Positions 26,069 through 34,858 of a stretch of DNA of 64,000 nucleotides are shown here, piece by piece. Position 1 is the stretch's first letter; the number at the start of each line of letters is the position of its first letter. A program made the translations under genes and the position numbers. A model generated the notes under the pieces. That model worked only from the letters and a program-made list of their open reading frames with translations. It was not told the DNA's origin and did no database searches. This DNA comes from Corynebacterium halotolerans (GTDB taxonomy: Bacteria > Actinomycetota > Actinomycetes > Mycobacteriales > Mycobacteriaceae), in the NCBI RefSeq assembly GCF_001056295.1, contig NZ_JVMD01000006.1:232-64231 (forward strand), in the 5' to 3' direction.

Positions 26069-26833
26069 TCAGCGATCCGCGCCGGTCGAGGGGTGCAGGG
26101 GGATGGTGGCGACCGTGTCATGCAGCGCGCCGCCGGATCGGCCCTCGCCGAGCCTGGAGGAGACCAACTCGATCTCCGTCGCCGACCACGACGGGCCGGA
26201 GTAGACGCTGAGCGCGTGGACGACATCGCGGAGGATGTCCGCGCCGTCATGGCGGGCCGGCCGCGCGAGATCGCGGCCGTGACCGCCGTCCCGTCCGTAG
26301 CCGCCGCCGCCATATCCGCCCTCGCGGGAACGGTCCCGCCGGCGATCGCCCGCCCATGCGCTGCGCCGGTGGACACGGCGCCCGTCGCGGCGGCCTCCCT
26401 GTTCGCGGGCGCGGAGGCGGGCGACGGTCAGGTGCGCCCGGCGGCGTTCGCGGGCCGCGGACCCATCCGAGACGCCGGGGTCATCGGGGTCGGCGAAGGG
26501 ATCATGGGCGCAGGCGGCCATCAGATCCCGCAGCGGCGCGACGTCGCCGCCCACGCCGATCCACAACGTGCGGCCGGAAAAGCTGCCGGCGCCGCGCAAA
26601 TGCAGGTCGAGGGCGTCGGGAAGCTCCGTGGTCGCCGCAGCGGCGGCGATGTGCCCGGCAAGCTCATCGACGGAGCCGTCCGGCCTTTCGCCGTAGAACG
26701 CCACCGTCAGGTGCCATTGATCGGGGTCGGTCCACCTCAGCAGCGGACCGTGGTCGTCGCGGACGGGGCGCAGCGCCGTGACGAGGTGCTCCCGAACCTC
26801 CTCCGGCGGCCGAATCGAGGCGAACAATCTCAT
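26069..26833 (-). CDS. thpR: RNA 2',3'-cyclic phosphodiesterase (2'-5' RNA ligase family)
   Basis: This 254-residue member of the 2H phosphoesterase family hydrolyses 2',3'-cyclic phosphate RNA ends. The two catalytic motifs are HLTVAF (H41) and HLTVARL (H134). RLFASIRPP at the N-terminus is the usual family start. A roughly 55-residue Arg/Gly-rich insertion (about 141-195, with GYGGGGYGRDGG) after the second motif is atypical and may be disordered or RNA-binding. TACGGT lies six bases before the ATG, indicating leaderless transcription. The gene converges on ldh. Confidence 0.85.
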   Translation of the reverse strand: MRLFASIRPPEEVREHLVTALRPVRDDHGPLLRWTDPDQWHLTVAFYGERPDGSVDELAGHIAAAAATTELPDALDLHLRGAGSFSGRTLWIGVGGDVAPLRDLMAACAHDPFADPDDPGVSDGSAARERRRAHLTVARLRAREQGGRRDGRRVHRRSAWAGDRRRDRSREGGYGGGGYGRDGGHGRDLARPARHDGADILRDVVHALSVYSGPSWSATEIELVSSRLGEGRSGGALHDTVATIPLHPSTGADR

Positions 26834-27179
26834 GCCGCCACCGTAGCCGCGGGTCCGCGCCGGGCCGCGCCGATCCGTCCCGATCGGTGTTGCCCAGGCC
26901 GAATGCCGGGTCATGTGGGGGTAGTCGAAATCACCGTGCGACGTGATCTGGGCCACGTCGGCGACGGCATTGTGTTCCGCGCCCGAACGTCGTCCCGTTG
27001 TGTCCGCGGCGACGACGTGTGAAATTTGCGGACGAGACAACGATCCCGGCCGATTCATGGTGCCCGCCGAAAACCAACCGTTCCCACCCGAAAGCCCGCC
27101 AAAGCCCACATCGTCCAACCGGGGGCGCGGCAAAAGCGGGGCATCCGGATTGGCGACCGGCCCGGCTCGGGCCGGAACC

Positions 27180-27193
27180 TGAGAGCGCTCTCA
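27180..27193. promoter_or_regulatory. LacI-type palindromic operator
   Basis: TGAGAGCGCTCTCA is a perfect 14-bp palindrome with the central CG typical of LacI/GalR-family operators. It lies 235 bp before the mctB-like gene, further than usual from a target promoter. Confidence 0.5.
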
Positions 27194-27327
27194 TTGATTC
27201 GTCCGGGCTGACGACGTTCGCAGGCTTGCCCTTGCGAAGCTTGCGAATAATTTGCAGGTCGTCATAATCGCTGTTCAGTCGAGTATAACGGAGCCATTCG
27301 AGTACCCCCGCCCCCGATCTTCGCATT

Positions 27328-27356
27328 TTTAACGGGACGGGCGCCGTCCATAGGAT
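27328..27356 (+). promoter_or_regulatory. Probable promoter of the mctB-mctC operon
   Basis: TAGGAT (27351-27356) is the likely -10 box, about 60 bp before the start, with TTTAAC (27328-27333) at 17 bp. Between them GGACGG-GCG-CCGTCC (27335-27349) is an inverted repeat that could be an operator inside the promoter. Confidence 0.45.
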
Positions 27357-27414
27357 CGCTTCGTTGGGAAAAGGTACCCAAGGTTTCTTTAAGGTTCTCC
27401 CGAAAGGTCAGGAC

Positions 27415-27777
27415 ATGTCACACCCCACCACTTCGCCGGGCCCGAGCCCGACGGAGGCCGAGTTCATCGAGGTGCAGGCCTCGGAGGAATTCGACGACCT
27501 CCGCAGGACGTTCCGCGGGTTCGTCTTCCCGCTGTTCGTCGCCTTCATCGCCTGGTACGTCCTCTACATCGTCACCGCGACGTTCTTCCCGGACGCGATG
27601 GCGATCTCCGTCTTCGGCAACATCAACTTGGGCATGGTCCTGGGCCTGGCGCAGTTCGTCACCGCCGGCCTGATCACCTGGGCGTACGTGAAGTTCGCGG
27701 ACACCCGCCTCGACCCGGCCTCCGAGCGCATCCGCGCCCGGATGGAGCACCGCGCCCCGATCACGGAAGAGGTCTAG
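27415..27777 (+). CDS. mctB: DUF485 membrane protein, MctB-like
   Basis: This 120-residue protein of the DUF485 family has two membrane segments, FVFPLFVAFIAWYVLYIVTA and INLGMVLGLAQFVTAGLITW. Genes of this family sit directly before acetate/monocarboxylate symporters; in C. glutamicum the pair is mctB-mctC. GAAAGG precedes the ATG by seven bases. The symporter gene begins three bases after its stop, so they are co-transcribed and probably work together. Confidence 0.85.
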   Translation: MSHPTTSPGPSPTEAEFIEVQASEEFDDLRRTFRGFVFPLFVAFIAWYVLYIVTATFFPDAMAISVFGNINLGMVLGLAQFVTAGLITWAYVKFADTRLDPASERIRARMEHRAPITEEV

Positions 27778-27780
27778 ACG

Positions 27781-29400
27781 ATGAACACCGCATTTCTCGC
27801 GCAGGACGCCGTCGAAACCGGCAACCCGCTGCTGAACATCTCAATCTTCATCGCGTTCATCGTCGTCACGCTGACGGTCGTCGTCCGGGCGACCCGCCAA
27901 ACCTCGCAGAAGGGCAGTGACTTCTACACCGGCGGCGCGTCCTTCAGCGGCACCCAGAACGGCCTGGCCATCGCCGGCGATTACCTGTCGGCCGCCGCGT
28001 TCCTGGGCGTCACCGGCGCCATCGCGGTGCAGGGCTACGACGGGTTCCTGTACTCCGTCGGATTCCTCATCGCCCTGCTGGTGGCGCTGGTGCTCGTCGC
28101 CGAGCCGCTGCGCAACACGGGCCGCTTCACCATGGCCGACGTGCTGTCGTTCCGCCTGAACCAGAAGCCGGTGCGCACGGCCGCCGCCATTTCGACGCTG
28201 ACCATTTCGCTGTTCTACCTGATCGCGCAGATGGCCGGCGCCGGTGGCCTGGTGGCGCTGCTGCTGGGCATCGACGGCGGCATGGCGCAGTACACGGTCG
28301 TCGCGGTCGTCGGCGCGCTGATGATCGTCTACGTCCTGGTCGGCGGCATGAAGGGCACGACCTACGTGCAGATGATCAAGGCCGTGCTGCTGGTCGGCGG
28401 GTCGATCATCATCGCGATCCTGACGTTCTGGGCGCTCAAGGGCGGCTTCAACAATCTCCTGGGCGCGGCGGTGGCCAATCACCCGTCGGGCGAGGCGATT
28501 CTGAAGCCCGGCCTGAAGTACGGCGGCGACGTCCTGACGAAGCTGGACTTCGTGTCGCTGGGCCTGGCGCTGGTGTTCGGCACCGCGGGCCTGCCGCACG
28601 TGCTGATGCGCTTCTACACCGTCCCGACCGCCCGCGAGGCGCGCCGCTCGGTCACCTGGACCATCGGCATCGTGGCGCTGTTCTTCCTGCTCACGGTCAT
28701 CATGGGCTACGGCGCCGCGGCGCTGGTCGGCCCGGAGCAGATCCTGGCGGCGCCGGGCGGCGTGAACTCCGCGGTGCTGCTGCTGGCGGCGGAGGTCGGC
28801 GGCACGATCTTCATGGCCATCATCTCGGCCATCGCCTTCGCCACGATCCTCGCGGTCGTCGCCGGCCTGGCCATCACCGCCTCGGCGTCGGTGGCGCACG
28901 ACATCTACAACAACGTCATGCGCAACGGCGAGGCGACGGAGGAGGAGCAGGTCCGCGTGTCCAGGGCGACGGTGGTGGTCATCGGCATCCTGGCCATCAT
29001 CCTGGGCATCGGCGCGCTGGGCCAGAACATCGCGTTCCTGGTCGCGCTGGCGTTCGGCATCGCGGCGGCGGCGAACCTGCCGACCATCATCTACTCGCTG
29101 TACTGGCGCGGCTTCAACACCACGGGCGCGCTGTTCTCGATCTACGGCGGCCTGCTGACGTCGATCGTCCTGATCATCTTCTCCCCGGCGGTGTCGGGCC
29201 AGGAGACGTCGCTGATCGCCGGCGCGGACTTCGCGTTGTTCCCGCTGGAGAACCCGTCGCTCGTCGCGATCCCGGCCGGCTTCCTGCTGGGCATCGTCGG
29301 CACGCTGGTGGGCAAGCCGGACAACTTCCCGGGCAAGCGCGCCGAGATGGAGGTCCGCTCCATGACCGGCATCGGCGCCGAGGCGGCCGTTTCGCACTAG
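27781..29400 (+). CDS. mctC: Sodium:solute symporter, acetate/pyruvate permease
   Basis: This 539-residue permease of the solute:sodium symporter family, ActP/MctC group, imports acetate, pyruvate and related short acids. About 13 membrane segments are seen. Characteristic blocks are DFYTGGASFSGTQNGLAIAGDYLSAAAFLG (about 50-80), DVLSFRLNQKPVRTAA, GLPHVLMRFYTVPTAREARRS and ASVAHDIYNNVM. It is the second gene of an operon with the DUF485 protein and ends at a strong terminator. The substrate assignment is by family and context. Confidence 0.92.
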   Translation: MNTAFLAQDAVETGNPLLNISIFIAFIVVTLTVVVRATRQTSQKGSDFYTGGASFSGTQNGLAIAGDYLSAAAFLGVTGAIAVQGYDGFLYSVGFLIALLVALVLVAEPLRNTGRFTMADVLSFRLNQKPVRTAAAISTLTISLFYLIAQMAGAGGLVALLLGIDGGMAQYTVVAVVGALMIVYVLVGGMKGTTYVQMIKAVLLVGGSIIIAILTFWALKGGFNNLLGAAVANHPSGEAILKPGLKYGGDVLTKLDFVSLGLALVFGTAGLPHVLMRFYTVPTAREARRSVTWTIGIVALFFLLTVIMGYGAAALVGPEQILAAPGGVNSAVLLLAAEVGGTIFMAIISAIAFATILAVVAGLAITASASVAHDIYNNVMRNGEATEEEQVRVSRATVVVIGILAIILGIGALGQNIAFLVALAFGIAAAANLPTIIYSLYWRGFNTTGALFSIYGGLLTSIVLIIFSPAVSGQETSLIAGADFALFPLENPSLVAIPAGFLLGIVGTLVGKPDNFPGKRAEMEVRSMTGIGAEAAVSH

Positions 29401-29422
29401 GCATTTTCGCACCGGGCCGTCG

Positions 29423-29462
29423 CCCGCCGGCTCCCGCATCATCGCGGGCGGCCGGCGGGTTT
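29423..29462 (+). terminator. mctC terminator
   Basis: CCCGCCGGC (29423-29431) pairs with GCCGGCGGG (29451-29459), with an inner CCCGC/GCGGG stem. TTT follows. Confidence 0.85.
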
Positions 29463-29476
29463 CGCGTTTCTCGGCT

Positions 29477-29517
29477 GCTTTGCGACGTCCCCCGCGCCGC
29501 GGTTTCCGTCGTAAAGC
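29477..29517. repeat. Inverted pair of CGTCGYMAAGC motifs
   Basis: GCTTTGCGAC (29477-29486) and GTCGTAAAGC (29508-29517) are two copies of the repeated motif in opposite orientation. They can form a 10-bp stem with one G-T wobble. The rest of 29401-29721 apart from the terminator shows no gene. Confidence 0.75.
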
Positions 29518-29721
29518 GGGGGCCCGGTGGCGGGAAGGTGAATTCTCGGTGAAACCTTGCGTGAAATGGCTTTTGGGGTGTCGCTTTCGCGCCGGCGCGG
29601 CCATGATTGGGGCATACCGATCGCCCGACGAATCCCCGCGTCCGCCGATCGGCCGTCGGTGTTGGGGGTCCGGCGACCCCTGCGGCGGTGGCGGAGGCGG
29701 GGTGAGGAGAACCCGATACAC

Positions 29722-31710
29722 ATGCAGCATGACGTCCGTCCCCTGATCGAGCAGCTCGATGACCTCCTCGGGCAGCTCGACCGCGTCAACGCCGACGCGG
29801 CGGACATGCTGTCGGGCGTGCATCCGGACCACCGCGCCGGCGCCGAGAATCTGCTGCAGTACGCGCACCTGCGGACCATCGACATCCGCGAACTGCAGAA
29901 CGGCCTGCACGACCTGGGCGTCACCAGCCTGACCACCGCGGAGTCCAGCGTTTACGGGCGCCTGGTCATCGCGCGCACCGTGCTGCGGGCGCTCGTGGGC
30001 GACGAGGTCGACACCGACGTGAGCAAGTACATCGAGCTCGACGACGCCGCGGACCTCGCGCTCGACGCCAACTCCGACCGGCTCTTCGGCCTGGAGCGCG
30101 AGGGCGTTCCGGCGCGCATCATGGTGACGCTGCCGTCCGAGGCCGCCGACGACGCCGAGCTGGTCCTCGGTTTCGCCCGGGCGGGCATGGACGTCGCCCG
30201 CATCAACTGCGCCCACGAGGGGCCGGCCGCGTGGCGGAAGATGATCGCCAACGTCAAGGCTGCGGCGGAGCAGGTCGGCCGGGACATCAAGCTGTCCATG
30301 GATCTGGCGGGCCCGAAGATCCGCACCGGCGCCGTGGCGGATGGCCCGAGGGTCGGCCGCGCGCGGACGACGCGGGACGACGCCGGCACGGTGCTGACCA
30401 CCGCGAAGCTGTGGCTGACGCCGCGCGTGGTGGACCTCGGCGGCCCCGGCGGACCGGATCGCCGGGACGAATCCCGCGACGGCGCGGTCGCCGCGGTGCC
30501 CGCCCCGGTTCCGCAGGGACTGCCCGGCCGCCCGCCGCTGCCTTTGACCGTCGATGCCGGCTGGCTGGAGAACCTGCAGGTGGGCAGCGAAATCACGCTG
30601 CACGACAACCGCTCGGCCAAGCGCCGCTTCACCGTCACCCACGTCGAAGACGGCGGCGTGCTCGCCGAGGGCGACCGCAACGCCTACATCGCCGACGGCA
30701 CCCTCCTGCGCCACGACTACGAGAAGACCCGCGCCACCGGCGTGCCCCCGGTCGCGCGGCGGCTGCGGTTCGAGGTCGGCGACGAGATGATCATCACCAC
30801 CGAAACCGTCGAGTCGGTGCCCGTCGAATGCGGCGGGGACGTGCCGCGGCTGTCGTGCACCCTGCCCGAGGCCGTCGCCGCGCTCGAGGTCGGGCAGCCC
30901 GTGCTTTTCGACGACGGCTCGATCGCCGCGGAGGTCGTCTCCGTCGAAGAGGCGGCCGGCGCCGAGGGCGCGGGCGACGACGGGGACGCGGGCGTCGCCA
31001 AGCACCACGAAGCCCGCCTGAAGGTGGTCCGGGCCAAGCCCGGCGGCCAGAACCTGGCCGGCCACAAGGGCATCAACCTGCCCACCACCGACCTGCCCGT
31101 GCCCGCGCTGACCGAGGAAGACGCGGAGCACCTGCGCTTCATCGCGGAGCACGGGGACGTGGCGGCCGTGAGCTTCATCCGCACGCCCGACGACGTGGCT
31201 CACGTGCTCGGCGAACTGGAGAAGATCGCCGCGGAGCACGAGGCCGCCGGCGACGCCGAACTGGCCGAGCGCACCCGGAACCTGGGCATCGTGCTGAAGA
31301 TCGAGACCATCCCGGCGTTCCGCAACCTGCCGGAAATCGTCGTCGCCGGCATGCGCCACGCCAACATGGGCATCATGATCGCCCGCGGCGACCTTGCCGT
31401 CGAACTCGGCTTCCCGCGCATGGGCGAGGTCCCCGGCCAGATCCTCGCGCTGGCGCAGGCCGCCCGCATGCCCACCATCCTGGGCACCCAGGTGCTCGAG
31501 TCGCTGGCCAAGTCCGGCCTGCCCTCCCGCGCGGAGATCACCGATGCCGCGTTCGCGCTGCGCGCCGAGTGCGTCATGCTGAACAAGGGCCCGCACATCA
31601 CCGACGCCATCGGCGTCCTGGACCACCTGGCCAAGAAGCTGGGCCGCTCGCAGCGCAAGAACCGCATCATGCTGCGCCGCATCCGGTCCTGGGACGGTGA
31701 AGCCCGATGA
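29722..31710 (+). CDS. pyk2: Pyruvate kinase-like protein Pyk2
   Basis: This 662-residue protein contains pyruvate kinase signatures: ARIMVTLPSEAADD, GMDVARINCAHEG, DLAGPKIRTG, ALTEEDAEHLRFI, LKIETIP with the catalytic Lys and Glu, GIMIARGDLAVELG and LGTQVLESLAKSGLPSRAEITDAA. It matches the second pyruvate kinase of C. glutamicum rather than the main enzyme. About 165 extra N-terminal residues precede the barrel, the usual MLSGETA block is MLNKGPHI, and the C-terminal allosteric domain is missing. The B-domain region carries insertions, one with a repeat motif (DAGVAKHHE). GTGAGGAGAA precedes the ATG. The stop overlaps the next gene (ATGA). Activity is uncertain. Confidence 0.85.
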   Translation: MQHDVRPLIEQLDDLLGQLDRVNADAADMLSGVHPDHRAGAENLLQYAHLRTIDIRELQNGLHDLGVTSLTTAESSVYGRLVIARTVLRALVGDEVDTDVSKYIELDDAADLALDANSDRLFGLEREGVPARIMVTLPSEAADDAELVLGFARAGMDVARINCAHEGPAAWRKMIANVKAAAEQVGRDIKLSMDLAGPKIRTGAVADGPRVGRARTTRDDAGTVLTTAKLWLTPRVVDLGGPGGPDRRDESRDGAVAAVPAPVPQGLPGRPPLPLTVDAGWLENLQVGSEITLHDNRSAKRRFTVTHVEDGGVLAEGDRNAYIADGTLLRHDYEKTRATGVPPVARRLRFEVGDEMIITTETVESVPVECGGDVPRLSCTLPEAVAALEVGQPVLFDDGSIAAEVVSVEEAAGAEGAGDDGDAGVAKHHEARLKVVRAKPGGQNLAGHKGINLPTTDLPVPALTEEDAEHLRFIAEHGDVAAVSFIRTPDDVAHVLGELEKIAAEHEAAGDAELAERTRNLGIVLKIETIPAFRNLPEIVVAGMRHANMGIMIARGDLAVELGFPRMGEVPGQILALAQAARMPTILGTQVLESLAKSGLPSRAEITDAAFALRAECVMLNKGPHITDAIGVLDHLAKKLGRSQRKNRIMLRRIRSWDGEAR

Positions 31711-32720
31711 TCGGGCCGCAGCACGCGCCGGGCGCGGGAGGTCCGGGTCCGCAGGGGCCGCAGGTCCCGCAGGGGATCCGCGGCGACGGCGAATGGGCCG
31801 GGGATTGGGCCGTGCCGCCGTCGCCGCCCCCGCCGCCGGCGTTCGGCCGCGGCCCCGTGACCGGCGGCGTGCACGATCTGCCGGGCGGCCACGGCGAGGG
31901 CCCGCGACCCATCAGCGGTGAAATCCACCCGCGGGGCCCCGTGCCGGGCCCGGTTCCTGCGCCGATCCCGATGAGCGGATTCGCCGTGTTCCAGCTCCCG
32001 CCGCCGCCCGACCCGCGCGAGGTCGTGTGCCGCCGTGCCGTGGCCGGCCGTCGGTGGGCGATCGTCACCGCGGCGTTCTTCGGGCTCGGAGCGTTCGCGA
32101 CGTGGGGCAGCTTCCAGTCGCCCGGCGGCAGCCCGTTGCTGTCGTTTCTCCTCGGGCCGCTGGCGGTGATGCTGTACTTCTTCGCCGTGGTGTCCAGCGC
32201 GGTGCTGGGCGCCTACGTCATTTCGACCCTGCGCGCCCTCGCCGACCGAGCCCGCCGGTGGCAGCCGCCGCTGGCCCGCAGCCACAGGACCATCGGCGCC
32301 ATGCACCTGTGGCCGGGGCGCAACGTCGCCGGGCCCGTCGTCATCCTGGCGGAGACCGGCGTGCGCGGCATCGGCCAGTGGGCGTGGTTCGCCACTTGCG
32401 CCCTGTGGCCGCTGGCGCTGGTGTCGGTCGTGTGGAGCGACTCGGCGCTCGGTGTGTTCCGCACCGGCGTGCTGGCCACCATCGCGGCGGTGGCGACGGC
32501 GGCGACCGCGGCGTCGCTGGCCCGGGCGCTGTCGCCGCCGGACCCGCGCCGCATGGTGCCGGGTGCGGAGACCACCGTCGACGACATCGACGACCCCGAT
32601 GGGACCGAGCAGCCGTTCTGGTCCCGCGGCCTGATCACGGCACGTCGCCCGACCGCACCGAAAACCGTCGTCCCGCCCATCGACGACTCGATCACGTCCC
32701 TGTACGAGGAGAAATCCTGA
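31707..32720 (+). CDS. Membrane protein of unknown function downstream of pyk2
   Basis: This 337-residue protein has a Pro/Gly-rich cytoplasmic N-terminus (about 1-110). Membrane segments follow: AIVTAAFFGLGAFATWG, SFLLGPLAVMLYFFAVVSSAVLGAYV, and a pair near 235-275 (FATCALWPLALVSVVW and VLATIAAVATAATAA). No catalytic motif is recognised. It overlaps pyk2 by four bases and the glpQ start by one base, so the three genes form an operon. C. glutamicum has a similar membrane gene after pyk2; its role is unknown. Confidence 0.7.
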   Translation: MIGPQHAPGAGGPGPQGPQVPQGIRGDGEWAGDWAVPPSPPPPPAFGRGPVTGGVHDLPGGHGEGPRPISGEIHPRGPVPGPVPAPIPMSGFAVFQLPPPPDPREVVCRRAVAGRRWAIVTAAFFGLGAFATWGSFQSPGGSPLLSFLLGPLAVMLYFFAVVSSAVLGAYVISTLRALADRARRWQPPLARSHRTIGAMHLWPGRNVAGPVVILAETGVRGIGQWAWFATCALWPLALVSVVWSDSALGVFRTGVLATIAAVATAATAASLARALSPPDPRRMVPGAETTVDDIDDPDGTEQPFWSRGLITARRPTAPKTVVPPIDDSITSLYEEKS

Positions 32721-33724
32721 TGGAGATCATCGCCCACCGCGGAGCCTCCGGCGCCCACCCCGAGCACACCATCGGCGCCTACGAAGCCGCGGTCGCCGAG
32801 GGCGCCGACGGCGTCGAGTGCGACATCCGCCTGACCGCCGATGGCCACCTGATCTGCATGCACGACCGCACGCTGGGCCGCACCACCGACGGCTCCGGTG
32901 CGGTCGGGGCGGCGACGCTGGCTCAGATCCGCCGCCTCAACGCCGGCACCTGGGAGAAGCCCCAGCCGGTGCTGGAGTTCGACACCTTCCTCGAGTTCGC
33001 CGTCGCCAACCCCGGCCTGGGCCTGTTCATCGAGACCAAGCATCCCGTGTCCACGGGGCTGCGCACCGAGCGGGTGCTGCGCGAGCGGCTGCGCCACTTC
33101 GGGCTGGACAGGGACCCGCGGACGCGGATCATCAGCTTCGCCGCCCGCTCCATCAACGCCGTCGGCGAGATGCTGCCCGACCTCGAGCGCATCCAGCTGG
33201 TCAAGACCCCCGGAGCCCGCACCGCCATGCAGCGCTACCTCGGCGGCCCCACCGCCATGGGCGTGGACATGTACGGCGCCCGCCGCGACCCGATGGGCAT
33301 GATGTCCTGGAACCTGCCGCTGTACTGCTGGCTGGCCAAGACCGACGTCGACGTCACCTACGCCAAGGCCCGCGGCATCGACTGGCTGGCCACCGACTGG
33401 CCCGCCCGCGCACGACGCACGCTGGAGGCCATGCCGCAGGTCGGACATTTCGACGCCGCCGCCACCGCCGCCATGGCGGCCGGGATGAACGAGCGCGATG
33501 CCCGCGAGGCCCGCGCCGGGCGCTCCCACCTCGCCGCCGACGCGATCGCCGCCCAGGATGCCGCGACCGCGGAGGCGCAGGGGACCCCGCTGGGCGGGCT
33601 GCCGCTGGGACAGCGCGACACCGGGCTGCGGCCCGAAGACGCCGTCGGCTTCGACCGCGAATCCCTGCGGCCGGAGGACGTGACGAGGGCCGTCGCAAAG
33701 CCCGGGACGCCGACCGTCAACTGA
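32720..33724 (+). CDS. glpQ: Glycerophosphodiester phosphodiesterase
   Basis: This 334-residue enzyme hydrolyses glycerophosphodiesters to glycerol 3-phosphate and an alcohol. The GDPD signature is complete: EIIAHRGASGAHPEHTIGAY at the N-terminus with the catalytic His and Arg, GADGVECDIRLTADGHLICMHD with metal ligands and the second histidine, and LFIETKHP. The C-terminal region from about 250 is an Ala-rich extension ending AVAKPGTPTVN, which holds a CGTCGCAAAGC motif ten codons before the stop. No signal peptide is visible, so it is cytoplasmic. GAGGAG precedes the ATG, which overlaps the preceding stop (TGATG). Confidence 0.92.
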   Translation: MEIIAHRGASGAHPEHTIGAYEAAVAEGADGVECDIRLTADGHLICMHDRTLGRTTDGSGAVGAATLAQIRRLNAGTWEKPQPVLEFDTFLEFAVANPGLGLFIETKHPVSTGLRTERVLRERLRHFGLDRDPRTRIISFAARSINAVGEMLPDLERIQLVKTPGARTAMQRYLGGPTAMGVDMYGARRDPMGMMSWNLPLYCWLAKTDVDVTYAKARGIDWLATDWPARARRTLEAMPQVGHFDAAATAAMAAGMNERDAREARAGRSHLAADAIAAQDAATAEAQGTPLGGLPLGQRDTGLRPEDAVGFDRESLRPEDVTRAVAKPGTPTVN

Positions 33725-33734
33725 CCCGGATCTT

Positions 33735-33770
33735 GGCGCCGCCCGAATGCGCGCGGGGCCGGGCGGCGCC
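33735..33770 (+). terminator. glpQ terminator-like hairpin
   Basis: GGCGCCGCCCG (33735-33745) and CGGGCGGCGCC (33760-33770) form an 11-bp stem without a T-run, ten bases after the stop. Shorter GC repeats follow up to about 33870. Confidence 0.6.
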
Positions 33771-33894
33771 GCGACCGAACTCCCGATGCGGGAGGGGCCG
33801 AGCGGCGCCGTGATGGAGCCCCCGGTGCGGCCGGCCCGGCGGACACCGGCCGGGCGGCGCCACCGCGGGCACCGCGGCCAGTATGTTGGTGGCC

Positions 33895-34824
33895 GTGGGA
33901 AAAAAGTCTCGTAAGAACCGTGCCGCAGCCGACGTGAACGTGCCCGAGGGGATGAGCCGCCGCCAGGCCAAGCTCGCCGCCCGCGCCGCCGAACGCGAAC
34001 GCCTCGCCGGCAACCCCCGGCCCTTCGCCGGGCTCGACGCCGAAGCCGACCTCGTCGCCCTGCGCGAATTCGCCCCCTCGGCCACCGTGCCCGCCGAAGT
34101 CGCCGGCGCCAAGCGCCCGATCCACCTGTGCACCGTCCTGCCCGGCGGCATCGCCGCACTGACCCGCGCGACCTCCGAGGGCGGCGCCGCCTACGTGGCC
34201 ATGCAGACCCAGTCGCGCTCCAACGACGCCGCCTCCGACCTCGCGCGCGCCCTCGAATGGGCCCGCAACGCCGACGACGGCGAGCAGCTGGACAACGCCG
34301 TCGACGGCACCGACGGCGGATCGCTCGCCGACGTCCTGACCGGCGTCAAGCTCGACGAGCTGGAGGTTCACCAGGACTTCGAATGGTGGATCCCCGCCGA
34401 CGTCGAGCGCACCCCGCTGGTGCAGCAGAACCTGGCGGCCGCCAACGACACGATCATGCCGTCGCACCGCCTCGACCTCGACGTGCCCGGCGCGGTCTGG
34501 TGGATCGACCCGGGCGAGCGCGCCCACATCCGCTGGATCCGCCTCGAAGACGAGCGCACGCTCCTCGACGCCCTCGCCCGCGTCCACGCCGCCGACCGCC
34601 TGAGCATGGGCGAGGGCACCAAGTTCGCCGGCGTGTTCCGCACCGACGGCGTCCTCGTGCCGGTGTGGGACCTGGACAACACCGTCGCCCACGACTCGTG
34701 GGGCGAGGTCATCGCCGACGCCGCGGCCCGCATCGACGCGGCCCTGAAGTCCGATGAGCCGCTGACCGCCGACGAGCGGAAGTCCCGCGACACCATCGTG
34801 TCCCGCCAGGTGACCATCCGGTAG
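33895..34824 (+). CDS. DUF5926 family protein
   Basis: This 309-residue actinobacterial protein, apparently DUF5926, has no assigned function. The N-terminal 50 residues are basic (GKKSRKNRAAADVN, then SRRQAKLAARAAERERLAG), resembling a nucleic-acid-binding tail. The rest is a soluble domain with LCTVLPGGIAALTRA, HQDFEWWIPADVERTP and VWDLDNTVAHDSWGEVIADAA. The GTG start lies seven bases after TATGTT, pointing to a leaderless mRNA; an upstream ATG overlapping that box is less likely. A 68-bp perfect palindrome follows the gene, between it and the convergent LCP gene. Confidence 0.75.
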   Translation: MGKKSRKNRAAADVNVPEGMSRRQAKLAARAAERERLAGNPRPFAGLDAEADLVALREFAPSATVPAEVAGAKRPIHLCTVLPGGIAALTRATSEGGAAYVAMQTQSRSNDAASDLARALEWARNADDGEQLDNAVDGTDGGSLADVLTGVKLDELEVHQDFEWWIPADVERTPLVQQNLAAANDTIMPSHRLDLDVPGAVWWIDPGERAHIRWIRLEDERTLLDALARVHAADRLSMGEGTKFAGVFRTDGVLVPVWDLDNTVAHDSWGEVIADAAARIDAALKSDEPLTADERKSRDTIVSRQVTIR

Positions 34825-34858
34825 ATGGACGCGGCGCGGTGGTGCCGACCCTCTCCGC

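Larger units (their letters stand above)
26834..27414. other. Long intergenic region
   Basis: This 581-bp gap lies between the divergent thpR and mctB-like genes. From about 27190 to 27340 it is richer in A+T than its surroundings. It holds a 14-bp palindrome (27180-27193) and the mctB promoter (27328-27356). A minus-strand frame at 26931-27326 starts plausibly (LEWLRYTRLNSDYDD) but degenerates and shows no family match, so no gene is called. Confidence 0.6.

Noticed and set aside
26931..27326. Possible 131-residue minus-strand gene in the thpR-mctB gap
   Set aside because: The first 50 residues look protein-like, but the rest is low complexity. No ribosome binding site, promoter or family match was seen.
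27841..31626. 1261-codon minus-strand open frame
   Set aside because: Its composition is low-complexity Asp/Gln/Arg. It is antisense to mctC and pyk2, which carry clear family motifs.
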